From the NCBI GenBank assembly GCA_937881155.1, contig CALGFI010000178.1:1-15199 (forward strand): a DNA stretch of 15,199 nucleotides, written 5' to 3'. The notes below the pieces were generated by a model, which did not search any database, had not been told where the DNA came from, and worked only from the letters and a program-made list of their open reading frames with translations. Of this stretch, positions 7,329 through 14,238 are shown in pieces (position 1 is the stretch's first letter; every line of letters starts with the position of its first letter). This DNA is from an uncultured bacterium (GTDB taxonomy: Bacteria > Actinomycetota > UBA4738 > HRBIN12). The position numbers were made by a program, and so were the translations under genes.

Positions 7329-8677
7329 CTTCGGCCCGCCCAGGTGGGCATCGACGACCGATCCGCGCCGACCTCCTCCGCGGACTCGTAGAGGAAGCAG
7401 GCGACGGGGCGGTCGTCCCGGTGGGCGCGAAGTGGCGGGTCGATCGTGCGGCACGCCGGCGCGGCGTACGGACAGCGCGCATGGAACCGACACGCCGGTT
7501 GGGGATCCACGAGCTCCGGCACGGTGCCCTCGATCGCCATCAGGCGGCCGCGCTCGTCCGTCGCGGTGGGGATGGCGGCGAGGAGGCCGCGCGTGTACGG
7601 GTGGCGAGGATCGCGGAAGACCGCCTGCGACGGCCCGCTCTCGACGATGCGACCCGCGTACATCACTGCCACGCGGTCGCTCACCTGGTTCACGAGCGCG
7701 AGGTCGTGGCTGATGTACAGGACCGAGGACCGGTGCCGGTCCTGCAGCTCGCGGATGAGCTCGAGGATCCGCGCCTGGATCGTCACGTCGAGAGCGGTGG
7801 TGGGCTCGTCCGCGATCAGCAGGTCCGGATCGCAGGCCAGGGCCTGCGCGATCATGACGCGCTGCTTCATCCCGCCGGACAGCTCGTGGGGGAAGCTGTT
7901 CATGACCTTCCTGGGATTGGCGATACGCGTCTCGGCCAGCGACTCGGCGACCCATTCGGCGACCGCGGCGCCGAGCCTCCTCGAATGCCTCCGGCCCGGC
8001 GGCAGGCCCAGGAGAACGCGCTCGGCGCGCCTCGAGCGCTGCTCCGCCATCCGCCGCAGCAGCGGCATCAGGACTCCGGCGTCCGAGTCGATCCCGGCCC
8101 TCCGCAGAAGCTCTTCCGATCGGTGCACGTGGAGGACCTCGGCGATCTGCTGCTTGACGGGAAGCGCCGGGTTCAGTGCCTTGCCCGGATCCTGGAAGAT
8201 CATCGCGATCCGGTTTCCCCGGATCTCGCGCAGTCGCCGCTCGGGGACGCGCAGTAGGTCGACGGTCTCCTCGCCGCTCAGGTTGCACTCGGAACAGCCG
8301 GTTCCGCGGCATCGCGGACACGCCGTCGGGACCCGCCCCGCCCCGCCGCACGCGCCGCAGCCGGCCCCGCCGCAGACCTCGCATCTCTTCCTCGGACGGA
8401 ACTGCACCCGTCCGCCGGCGTATATACCGGGAGGCGACGGCACGAGGCGCAGGAACGACCTCGCGGTGACGGTCTTGCCGCACCCCGTCTCGCCGACCAG
8501 ACCGAGCGCCTCGCCGTCGCGGATGTCGAACGACACCCCGTCCACGGCGTGAACACGGCCGGCCTTCGTTCGGAACTGGATCCGTAGGTCCTGGACCGAG
8601 GCGAGCGGCGCGCGACGATCGGCCGCCGCGTCGAGCCCGCCGACCTCCTCCCCGAGCGTCCTCGCCGGATCGGTCAC
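7325..8677 (-). CDS. Peptide/nickel-type ABC transporter ATP-binding protein (DppD/OppD-like), with Cys-rich insert
   Basis: This 450-residue ATPase has Walker A GETGCGKT (62-69), Q-loop Gln162 (MIFQDPG), signature LSGGMKQR (266-273), Walker B LLIADEP (286-292) and switch His324. The C-terminal motif cysteines are Cys396, Cys402, Cys409 and Cys427. In related Opp/Dpp ATPases such a set can hold an iron-sulphur cluster. Two insertions are unusual. Residues 99-131 carry four CxxC pairs (Cys99/102, 107/110, 120/123, 128/131) in a Gly-rich setting resembling a DnaJ zinc finger. Residues of about 200-252 add a basic helical stretch before the signature. The GTG at 8677 forms a GTGA overlap with the preceding permease stop. 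The open frame upstream of it lies within the permease gene and has no conserved sequence. This subunit sits in the ABC operon and couples ATP hydrolysis to solute import. Confidence 0.93.
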   Translation of the reverse strand: MTDPARTLGEEVGGLDAAADRRAPLASVQDLRIQFRTKAGRVHAVDGVSFDIRDGEALGLVGETGCGKTVTARSFLRLVPSPPGIYAGGRVQFRPRKRCEVCGGAGCGACGGAGRVPTACPRCRGTGCSECNLSGEETVDLLRVPERRLREIRGNRIAMIFQDPGKALNPALPVKQQIAEVLHVHRSEELLRRAGIDSDAGVLMPLLRRMAEQRSRRAERVLLGLPPGRRHSRRLGAAVAEWVAESLAETRIANPRKVMNSFPHELSGGMKQRVMIAQALACDPDLLIADEPTTALDVTIQARILELIRELQDRHRSSVLYISHDLALVNQVSDRVAVMYAGRIVESGPSQAVFRDPRHPYTRGLLAAIPTATDERGRLMAIEGTVPELVDPQPACRFHARCPYAAPACRTIDPPLRAHRDDRPVACFLYESAEEVGADRSSMPTWAGRR

Positions 8678-9594
8678 CGACGCTCCGTCCTCGGGTCGAG
8701 GACGTCGCGCAAGCCGTCTCCAACCAGATTGAAGGCCAGCGCCCAGAGGAACACCATCAGGCCCGGGAACGTCGACGCCCACCAGCGCCCCGCGGAGATC
8801 CCCGCCTGGCCCTGGCTCACCAGGACGCCCCATTCGGCCAGCCCGGCTTCGGCCAAGCCGATGAAGCTGAGGGCGGCACCGATCAGGACGACGTTCCCCA
8901 TGTCGAGCGTGGCCTGCACGGCGACCGGCGTGATGGAGTTCGGTAGGACGTCCTTCACGAAGATGTTCAAACGCGAGTCCCCGATGACGCGCGCGGCGTC
9001 GACGTAGTCGTTCTGCTTCACGTGGATGACCTGGCCGCGGATGATGCGCGCGTACTTCACCCAGAAGACCGCCGCGAGAGCCAGGATGATGTTTCCGAAA
9101 GACGGGCCCAGCACCGCGGCGATGGCGAGTGCGAAGATCAGCTCCGGGATCGAGAGGAACACGTCGACGATGCGCATGAGGACCTCGTCGACCCGGCCGC
9201 CCAGGAAGCCGGCCAGGCTGCCGACGATCACGCCGATCGCGACGGTGACCGAGACGACGATCAGCGACAGCCGCAGCGAGGTTCGCGACCCCCAGATGAT
9301 CCCGTAGAGGACGTCCCCGCCGTGCTGCGTCGTCCCGAGGAGGTGGTCCGGGGTTCCCGGCGGCTCGTTCAGCGCGCCCCAGTCCCGAGGCATCTGGTAT
9401 GGGTCGGGCACGTTCGGCTCGGTCAGCACGGGCGCGAGCAGAGCCATGCCGACCATCGCCACGATGATCGTCACCCCCGCGAGCGTCGTCGGGTTGCGCA
9501 GCACCTCGCCCCCGACGCTTGCGAAGCGCCGAAGGCGCACGGCGGCAGCGCGCACGCGATGGCCACCGACCCTTGGGCGCGCCGCGTCGAGCAT
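8674..9594 (-). CDS. ABC transporter permease, DppC/OppC-like
   Basis: This inner-membrane permease of 306 residues has a short cytoplasmic N-terminus. Its first membrane segment is at about 38-57 (LAGVTIIVAMVGMALLAPVL). The DppC-type periplasmic loop with HLLGTTQHGGDVL (84-96) follows, then further hydrophobic segments at about 108-131, 140-163, 166-180, 233-247 and 277-293. The EAA-type loop that docks on the ATPases is at about 197-219 (DYVDAARVIGDS, then KDVLPN). I chose ATG at 9594, 2 nt after the stop of the DppB-like gene, because GGGGA lies 7 nt upstream. A GTG at 9600 overlapping that stop is the alternative. The 3' end overlaps the start of the DppD-like gene by 4 nt. It forms the translocation channel with the other permease. 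Confidence 0.92.
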   Translation of the reverse strand: MLDAARPRVGGHRVRAAAVRLRRFASVGGEVLRNPTTLAGVTIIVAMVGMALLAPVLTEPNVPDPYQMPRDWGALNEPPGTPDHLLGTTQHGGDVLYGIIWGSRTSLRLSLIVVSVTVAIGVIVGSLAGFLGGRVDEVLMRIVDVFLSIPELIFALAIAAVLGPSFGNIILALAAVFWVKYARIIRGQVIHVKQNDYVDAARVIGDSRLNIFVKDVLPNSITPVAVQATLDMGNVVLIGAALSFIGLAEAGLAEWGVLVSQGQAGISAGRWWASTFPGLMVFLWALAFNLVGDGLRDVLDPRTERR

Positions 9595-9596
9595 CG

Positions 9597-10610
9597 TCAC
9601 GTCCCCAGCACCACTCGGCGGTCGAGGTAGGCGTACATCACGTCCACGATCAGGTTCACGACGAGGAACAGGACGCTCGTGAACAAGACGTACGCCATGA
9701 TCGTCGCCTGGTCGCCGCGCAGGACGGCGTCGGCCATCCAGCGCCCCAGTCCCGGCCATCGGAAGATGATCTCCACGACGATCGTCCCCTGCAGCAGGAA
9801 GCCGAAGCTCAGGCCGATCACCGTGACCGTCGGGATCAGGGCGTTGCGCCGCGCGTGACGCCGGAGCACGATCCGTTCCGGGAGCCCCTTCGCCCGGGCG
9901 GCGTCGACGTAGTCCTCGTTGAGCTCCTCGACCAGCGAGGACCGCATCATGCGGGTGATGATCGCGGTCGTCCCGTAGCCGAGCGTCACCGCCGGTAGGG
10001 CGAGGTGACGCAGTGCGTCGAAGAAGGCCCTAAGGTCGCCGGCCATCAGCGCATCGACCGTGTAGAGGTTCGTCGGGTGGGCGATCCGCCGGTACAGCGC
10101 CGCGTCGGACCTCCCGATCGGCGCCCATCCGAGGTTCACCCAGAACACGATGAGCAGCAGGATGCCCAGCCAGAAGATGGGCATCGCCGCGCCGCTGATA
10201 GAGAACACGCGGACCAGGTGGTCGGCAAGCCGGTCCCTCCGCGCGCCGCCGTATGTCCCGAGCATGATGCCCAACGCCACCGCCACCAGCCCCGCGGCGA
10301 TCGCCAGCTCCAGCGTTGCGGCCAGCTTCTGCGGGAAGACCTGCGTCACTGGAGCCGCCGCCACGCCCGACCACCCGAGGTCGCCGCGGAGCACGCCGGC
10401 AGCCCAGTACACGTACTGCACCGGCAGAGGTTCGTTCAGGTGGAACCGCTCCTCGAGCTGGGCCACCTCCTCCTGCGTCATCTCGTGGGAGAGGTAGATC
10501 CCGATCGGCGAACCGCCGACGCGCGAGAGCGCGAACACGACGATCGACGTTCCGACGATGAGGATCGGAAGGATGATGAGACGCCGCAGCACGTAGTCGC
10601 GGATCTGCAT
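9597..10610 (-). CDS. ABC transporter permease, DppB/OppB-like
   Basis: This inner-membrane permease of 337 residues starts with the family's typical MQIRDYVLRRLIILPILIVG. It has the DppB pattern of a first membrane segment (about 8-30) and a periplasmic stretch around LEERFHLNEPLPVQYVYW (52-69). Segments at about 97-119, 133-158, 205-220, 262-282 and 303-325 follow. The EAA loop is at about 232-260 (DYVDAARAKGL, then RRNALIP). The Shine-Dalgarno before the ATG is weak (GGCGA). The gene follows the binding-protein gene after an 85-nt gap that contains a strong stem-loop. It is coupled to the DppC-like gene at its 3' end. It would form the membrane channel with the DppC-like protein. The substrate class is peptides or other small solutes handled by family 5 binding proteins. 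Confidence 0.93.
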   Translation of the reverse strand: MQIRDYVLRRLIILPILIVGTSIVVFALSRVGGSPIGIYLSHEMTQEEVAQLEERFHLNEPLPVQYVYWAAGVLRGDLGWSGVAAAPVTQVFPQKLAATLELAIAAGLVAVALGIMLGTYGGARRDRLADHLVRVFSISGAAMPIFWLGILLLIVFWVNLGWAPIGRSDAALYRRIAHPTNLYTVDALMAGDLRAFFDALRHLALPAVTLGYGTTAIITRMMRSSLVEELNEDYVDAARAKGLPERIVLRRHARRNALIPTVTVIGLSFGFLLQGTIVVEIIFRWPGLGRWMADAVLRGDQATIMAYVLFTSVLFLVVNLIVDVMYAYLDRRVVLGT

Positions 10611-10653
10611 CAGATCGCCATGATGGCACGGCCGCTCGCGAGGGCCCGGGGCA

Positions 10654-10686
10654 GCGAACGGAGGCGCCGCCGGCGCCTCCGTTCGC
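10654..10686. repeat. Perfect 15-bp inverted repeat (stem-loop) between binding-protein and permease genes
   Basis: GCGAACGGAGGCGCC (10654-10668) and its exact reverse complement (10672-10686) flank a 3-nt spacer. The repeat starts 9 nt after the stop codon of the solute-binding protein gene and ends 43 nt before the first permease gene. There is no T-run on either strand, so it is not a classical intrinsic terminator. It more likely shields the 3' end of the binding-protein message or attenuates transcription, so that binding protein exceeds permease. Confidence 0.85.
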
Positions 10687-10695
10687 CGTCCGGCG

Positions 10696-12438
10696 TCACT
10701 TGTCGAACAGGGCGAACTTGAGGCTGGGCCTCGGCCACAGCGGGTTCATCACGAAGTTCTGCACCCAGTCGCGATGCGCGTTGAGGGCCACCTCGTTGCC
10801 GGCGAGGATCCACATGGGATCCTCGAACAGCAGATCCGCGAGCTGGCCGTAGATCTGCACTCGCTCGTCGGTGTCGGTGGAGACCGCCGCCTGATCGATG
10901 AGCGAGGCGATCTGCTCGGGATCCTCGTACCCGTTGGCGAAGCCGTGCACCTGCCCCCACGAGCCATCCGGATGGATGTACTCGCGCATGAACGCGTGCG
11001 GATCGGCGAAGGGATCCGCGTTCTTCACCCACATCGCGAACGGCAACGGCTCCGTCGCGTGGAACTCGTCGAACCTGGCTTCCGCCAGGGCGAGGACGCG
11101 AACGCTGAAGTTCGGGTTCAGTCCCTCGAGCGAGTCCTTCAACACCAGCGCCGCAACCTCGAACAGGTTGGCCTCCTCGGTGATGACCGAGATGGTGAAG
11201 CCCTCGTCCCACCACCCGGCTTCGCGGAACAGCTCCTCGGCACGGGCGAGATCCTGCTCGTAGACGGGCATGTTCTCGTCGTATCCGAGGACACCCTGTG
11301 GGAAGTAGTGCGGGACGGTGGCGCCGAACCCGCCGAGGGCGCCGTCCACGAAGCCCTGGTAGTCGAACGCGTAGTTGAAGGCCTGACGCACCCGCGGATC
11401 CCAGAAGAAGTCCGTGGGGATCGTGTCCTCCGGCGGCAGGGCGCCTTCGGGGATGTTGAGGTTCAGCCCGATGTGGATGGGCTCGAGCAGGAACTCGCCG
11501 GCGAAGACCTCGATCCCCTCGCCTCCCTCGACGTCTCCGACGAACGACGGGTCCGTCTCGATCGAGTCGTAGTCGCCGGCCCGAAGGCCGAGCACCCGCA
11601 CGTCCGGATCGGGAACGATCTCCATCCGCAGGTCGAGCGCCGCCGGCTCGCCCCAGTAGTCCTCGTAGGCCTCGAACAGCATGTTCTCGCCGCGGTTCCA
11701 CGCGACGAAGGAGTAGGGACCGGTTCCGACGGGATTCGTCGCCATGAACTCGTTCGGCTCACCCGGCGTCACGCCGCCGTTCGCCTCCACCGTCTCACTG
11801 GCGACGATCGAAGCGACGGCCTGCGTCACCACCGAGTTGAGGAACGCGGCGTTGGGCTGTTGCAGCGTCACCTCGAAGGTGAACTCGTCGACGACGCGCG
11901 TCTCGTCGACGGTATCGGCAAGAAGGCTCGCGTTGCTCTCCGGAAGGTCCATCTCCAGCACGCGATCCCACGAGAACTTCACGTCGTCCGCCGTCAGCGG
12001 ACTGCCGTCGTGGAACGTGACGTCCTCGCGGATCGGGAACGTGTACGTGAGCCCGTCCGCGGAGATCAGCCCGTTGTCCCCCGTCGGCACCTCCGTCGAG
12101 AGCGACGGGTCGAGCTCGGGTCCCTCGGGTGCGAACTCGACCAGGCGGTCGTTCGTCTGGAGGATGACCGTCTCGCCACCCTCGCCGGCCTCCACCTGGG
12201 CGGGGTCGAGCGACAGCGGCTCGTCGTCGGCCGCGTGGACGAACTCGTCCGGATTGCTCACCTGCACGGCGTCCGCACCGGTCTCCGTCGGTTGGCCGTC
12301 CTCGTCGTCGTCGCCGTCCGTCGTGCACGACACGAGGGTGAGCACGAGCGCGACCGAGACGGCCAGGACGCTCCGGCCGCGGGACGGCGATCTCCTCCTG
12401 CGAGGGGATGCCGGCAGATCCTGGTGACCCGACGCCAT
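10696..12438 (-). CDS. Family 5 extracellular solute-binding lipoprotein of a peptide/nickel-type ABC transporter
   Basis: This 580-residue exported lipoprotein starts with a basic region (residues 13-22, rich in Arg), a hydrophobic core (24-36) and LVSC with lipid-attachment Cys38. An acidic linker follows (TTDGDDDEDGQ). The mature part has family 5 hallmarks: ADDEPLSLDPAQ (69-80), YTFPIREDVTFHDGSPLTADDVKFSWDR (about 131-158), NPVGTGPYSFVAW (about 235-247), and a C-terminal region ending near WPRPSLKFALFDK. The start is secure: AGGGAGGAG lies 2 nt before the ATG, and a promoter and operator lie upstream. It captures the solute outside the membrane and delivers it to the adjacent permeases. 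Binding specificity in this family cannot be read from sequence; the many acidic residues may simply reflect the extracellular setting. The gene is first in the operon and is set off from the permeases by a stem-loop. Confidence 0.95.
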   Translation of the reverse strand: MASGHQDLPASPRRRRSPSRGRSVLAVSVALVLTLVSCTTDGDDDEDGQPTETGADAVQVSNPDEFVHAADDEPLSLDPAQVEAGEGGETVILQTNDRLVEFAPEGPELDPSLSTEVPTGDNGLISADGLTYTFPIREDVTFHDGSPLTADDVKFSWDRVLEMDLPESNASLLADTVDETRVVDEFTFEVTLQQPNAAFLNSVVTQAVASIVASETVEANGGVTPGEPNEFMATNPVGTGPYSFVAWNRGENMLFEAYEDYWGEPAALDLRMEIVPDPDVRVLGLRAGDYDSIETDPSFVGDVEGGEGIEVFAGEFLLEPIHIGLNLNIPEGALPPEDTIPTDFFWDPRVRQAFNYAFDYQGFVDGALGGFGATVPHYFPQGVLGYDENMPVYEQDLARAEELFREAGWWDEGFTISVITEEANLFEVAALVLKDSLEGLNPNFSVRVLALAEARFDEFHATEPLPFAMWVKNADPFADPHAFMREYIHPDGSWGQVHGFANGYEDPEQIASLIDQAAVSTDTDERVQIYGQLADLLFEDPMWILAGNEVALNAHRDWVQNFVMNPLWPRPSLKFALFDK

Positions 12439-12478
12439 GGCTCCTCCCTATGTCAGGCGGGACCCTCGCGGCCGGGCG

Positions 12479-12495
12479 GAGCGCCGGAGGCGCTC
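12479..12495. repeat. Short inverted repeat in the 5' leader of the binding-protein gene
   Basis: GAGCGCC (12479-12485) and GGCGCTC (12489-12495) form a 7-bp GC-rich stem with a 3-nt loop. It lies within the predicted leader of roughly 86 nt of the transporter transcript, about 40 nt before the start codon. It could stabilise the leader or protect its 5' end. At this GC content a chance hairpin is also plausible. Confidence 0.4.
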
Positions 12496-12513
12496 GCGAC
12501 GTGACGCCGCGGC

Positions 12514-12527
12514 CGCAAACGTTTGCG
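12514..12527. promoter_or_regulatory. LacI-family operator at the transporter promoter
   Basis: CGCAAACGTTTGCG is a perfect 14-bp palindrome with a central CG. It shares GCAA-N-CG-N-TTGC with the site upstream of the LacI-type gene. It lies 4 bp downstream of the predicted -10 box of the leftward promoter and so covers the expected transcription start. This is a classic repressor position. Confidence 0.75.
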
Positions 12528-12530
12528 AAG

Positions 12531-12560
12531 ACGCTATCCTCGGGTTCGAGAGCCTGTCAA
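12531..12560 (-). promoter_or_regulatory. Sigma70-type promoter of the transporter operon
   Basis: On the minus strand, a perfect -35 hexamer TTGACA (12560-12555) is followed by an 18-nt spacer and TAGCGT (12536-12531), which matches the actinobacterial TANNNT -10 consensus. The start of transcription would be near 12524, inside the palindrome at 12514-12527. This leaves a leader of about 86 nt before the ATG at 12438. Confidence 0.6.
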
Positions 12561-12568
12561 GGCAAGGG

Positions 12569-12598
12569 TTGTAGGCACGGGAGACGTGGTCAGATAAT
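12569..12598 (+). promoter_or_regulatory. Candidate promoter of the GntR operon
   Basis: TTGTAG (12569-12574) and GATAAT (12593-12598) are separated by 18 nt and match the sigma70 consensus at 4 of 6 and 5 of 6 positions. Transcription would begin near 12605, about 22 nt before the GTG start at 12627. It is back to back with the leftward promoter: the two -35 boxes are 8 bp apart. Confidence 0.5.
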
Positions 12599-12618
12599 CA
12601 GGTCGCCTGATGGTCAGA
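12587..12618. promoter_or_regulatory. Probable GntR/FadR-type binding region
   Basis: Two direct copies of TGGTCAGA (12587-12594 and 12611-12618, 24 bp apart) flank the inverted repeat ATCAGG-TCG-CCTGAT (12597-12611). Many FadR-subfamily operators are built from TGGT-type half-sites. The cluster overlaps the proposed -10 box and start of transcription of the adjacent GntR gene, so autorepression is inferred. Confidence 0.5.
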
Positions 12619-12626
12619 GCGCCGTC

Positions 12627-13364
12627 GTGAACGCCTCGAACGCGTCGTCCGGACCGATCGAGCGACGCAAGGTCTACGAGCTCGTCGCGAACCGTCTGGT
12701 CGAGGACATCGTCGCCGGGAGGCTGAAGCCCGGAGACCAGATCCCCGCCGAGCGCCAGCTCGCGCAAACGCTCGCCGTCGGTCGTTCATCGATCCGCGAG
12801 GCGCTGCGGATGGTCGAGTCCCGAGGGCTGATCGCCTCGGCCGGCAACGGGGCGTTCGTCGTAGCGAACTACGGCAATCCACTGAACACGTCGCTCGCGC
12901 TGCTGATGGAGATGGGCCACGGCGACCTGCGACAGCTGTTCGAGGTCCGAAAGGTGCTCGAGGTCGAGATGGCAGCTCTCGCCGCCGAGCGCCGCTCCGA
13001 GGAAGACGTCGAGCGCATGCGGGGGGCCATCCGGGCGATGGACGAAGGGCTCGCGTCCCCCGAGCGATACATCGTGGGCGACCTCGACTTCCACCAGGCG
13101 ATCGTCGCCGCCACGGGGAATCGGATAGCGCGCTCCATGATGCACGCCATCCGAGATGTCATGCGACGCGCATTGCTCTCCATCTACCAGATCCCCGGCA
13201 GCCCCGAGCGCTCCATGGAACAGCATCGGCAGATCCTGGCCGCGATCGTGGCAGGCAGGCCCGAGGACGCGAGAGCGCGGATGCGCGAGCACCTTCTCCG
13301 CGTCGAGGGCGAGATCGAGTCGAACCAACGGCTCGTCGACGGGGAGCGCCTCGGCGATGGCTGA
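12627..13364 (+). CDS. GntR-family transcriptional regulator, FadR subfamily (FCD domain)
   Basis: This 245-residue regulator has a winged helix at about 12-80: VYELVANRLVEDIVAGRLKP, IPAERQLA and VGRSSIREALRMVESRGLI. An all-helical FCD ligand domain follows (about 103-230). The FCD metal ligands are all present: Asp152 and His156 (DLDFH), His200 (EQHRQIL) and His222 (REHL), with Asn165 of the usual ATGN motif. Members often bind carboxylic acids through this metal. The frame is open further upstream, but the proposed promoter and repeats at 12569-12618 require a start to the right of them, and GTG 12627 is the first suitable codon. Its Shine-Dalgarno is weak. The 3' end overlaps the hydroxyacid dehydrogenase gene by 8 nt, indicating an operon. 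Its likely targets are its own operon and perhaps the divergent transporter promoter. Confidence 0.92.
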   Translation: MNASNASSGPIERRKVYELVANRLVEDIVAGRLKPGDQIPAERQLAQTLAVGRSSIREALRMVESRGLIASAGNGAFVVANYGNPLNTSLALLMEMGHGDLRQLFEVRKVLEVEMAALAAERRSEEDVERMRGAIRAMDEGLASPERYIVGDLDFHQAIVAATGNRIARSMMHAIRDVMRRALLSIYQIPGSPERSMEQHRQILAAIVAGRPEDARARMREHLLRVEGEIESNQRLVDGERLGDG

Positions 13365-14238
13365 GATCGGGTTGGTCGGGCTCGGGGTGATGGGCGGTCG
13401 GATGGCGAAGCGTTTGCTGGACGCCGGCCACCGGCTGTCGGGCTACAACCGAACGCGGTCGAAGGCCGAGTGGCTGATCGAGGCGGGTATGCGCTGGGCG
13501 GATACGCCTCGAGAGGTGGCCGAGGAAGCCGAGATCACGATCTCGATGGTGACCGACTCGCGCGCGTTGCGGGCGATCGTGAACGGCCCAGACGGCATCC
13601 TCGCCGGCCTCGGCGACGGAAAGCTCTACGTGGACATGAGCACCGTCAGTCCCGCCGAGTCTCGAGAGCTCGCCAGGCGCGTGGCCGAGCGCGGCGCGCG
13701 GATGCTGGACGCCCCCGTCTCTGGGAGCGTCGCGACGCTCGAGGAGGGCAACCTGGCAATCATGGTCGGCGGCGCGACCGAGGACGTCGAGCGAGCCCTT
13801 CCCGTGCTTCGCGACATCGGGCCGAAGGTCACGCACGTCGGTGGCAACGGGCAGGCGGCGCTGGTGAAGATCGCAGCGAACCTGAACCTCGCCGTCCAGA
13901 TGCTGGCGTTCAGCGAGGCGGTGCTCCTGACGGAAAGGGGTGGAATCCCCCGCGAAACCGCGGTTGAAGCGCTCCTGAGCGGCGTGATCGCGTCGCCGAT
14001 GCTCAAGTACCGAGGCCCGTTCGTCCTTCAGGAACCACAGGAGGCATGGTTCGACGTCAACATGATGCAGAAGGACCTGCTCCTGGCGCTCGAGGCGGGT
14101 CGTCAGCAGGATGTGCCGCTACCCACCACCGCCGTCGCGAACGAGTTCCTCACGGCCGCGCGCGCGATGGGCATGGACAAGCGCGACTTCGCGGCGTTGT
14201 TCGAGGTGCTGGCCCGGATGGCCGGGATCGAGCGATGA
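13357..14238 (+). CDS. NAD(P)-dependent beta-hydroxyacid dehydrogenase (3-hydroxyisobutyrate dehydrogenase/tartronate semialdehyde reductase family)
   Basis: This 293-residue cytoplasmic oxidoreductase opens with the Rossmann motif GLVGLGVMGGRMA (GxGxxG at 8-13). Asn31-Arg32-Thr33 at the end of the second strand are often linked to NADP preference. The family substrate motif is DAPVSGSVATLEEG (118-131). The catalytic Lys is most likely Lys171 in GGNGQAALVKIAAN, a version with two more residues than the common GxGxxxK spacing. The C-terminal helical domain contains FDVNMMQKD (232-240), as usual for the family. The ATG at 13357 is chosen because it places the Rossmann motif at the N-terminus and overlaps the GntR stop by 8 nt. 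GGGGAG lies about 10 nt upstream. The 3' end overlaps the E1 alpha gene as ATGA. The substrate is probably a 3-hydroxy acid yielding a semialdehyde. The exact acid is not determinable. Confidence 0.92.
   Translation: MAEIGLVGLGVMGGRMAKRLLDAGHRLSGYNRTRSKAEWLIEAGMRWADTPREVAEEAEITISMVTDSRALRAIVNGPDGILAGLGDGKLYVDMSTVSPAESRELARRVAERGARMLDAPVSGSVATLEEGNLAIMVGGATEDVERALPVLRDIGPKVTHVGGNGQAALVKIAANLNLAVQMLAFSEAVLLTERGGIPRETAVEALLSGVIASPMLKYRGPFVLQEPQEAWFDVNMMQKDLLLALEAGRQQDVPLPTTAVANEFLTAARAMGMDKRDFAALFEVLARMAGIER

Noticed and set aside
7329..8723. Upstream extension of the DppF-like gene to a roughly 928-residue fusion protein
   Set aside because: The extra N-terminal part is the shadow of the DppD-like gene in another frame. 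The conserved DppF sequence begins at the ATG at 7328, which overlaps the DppD stop.
10654..10686. Intrinsic terminator after the binding-protein gene
   Set aside because: The stem is strong, but no T-run follows it on either strand, and the permease genes lie just downstream in the same direction.
10774..12504. A long open frame of about 576 codons on the plus strand, antisense to the binding-protein gene
   Set aside because: The minus strand has a clear family 5 lipoprotein with promoter and Shine-Dalgarno. The plus-strand translation is Arg/Val/Glu/Asp-rich with no recognisable motif, as expected for a GC-rich shadow frame.
12408..12626. A longer GntR protein starting at 12408
   Set aside because: The extra residues have no conserved sequence and would span both promoters and operators. 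The winged-helix domain fits the start at GTG 12627.
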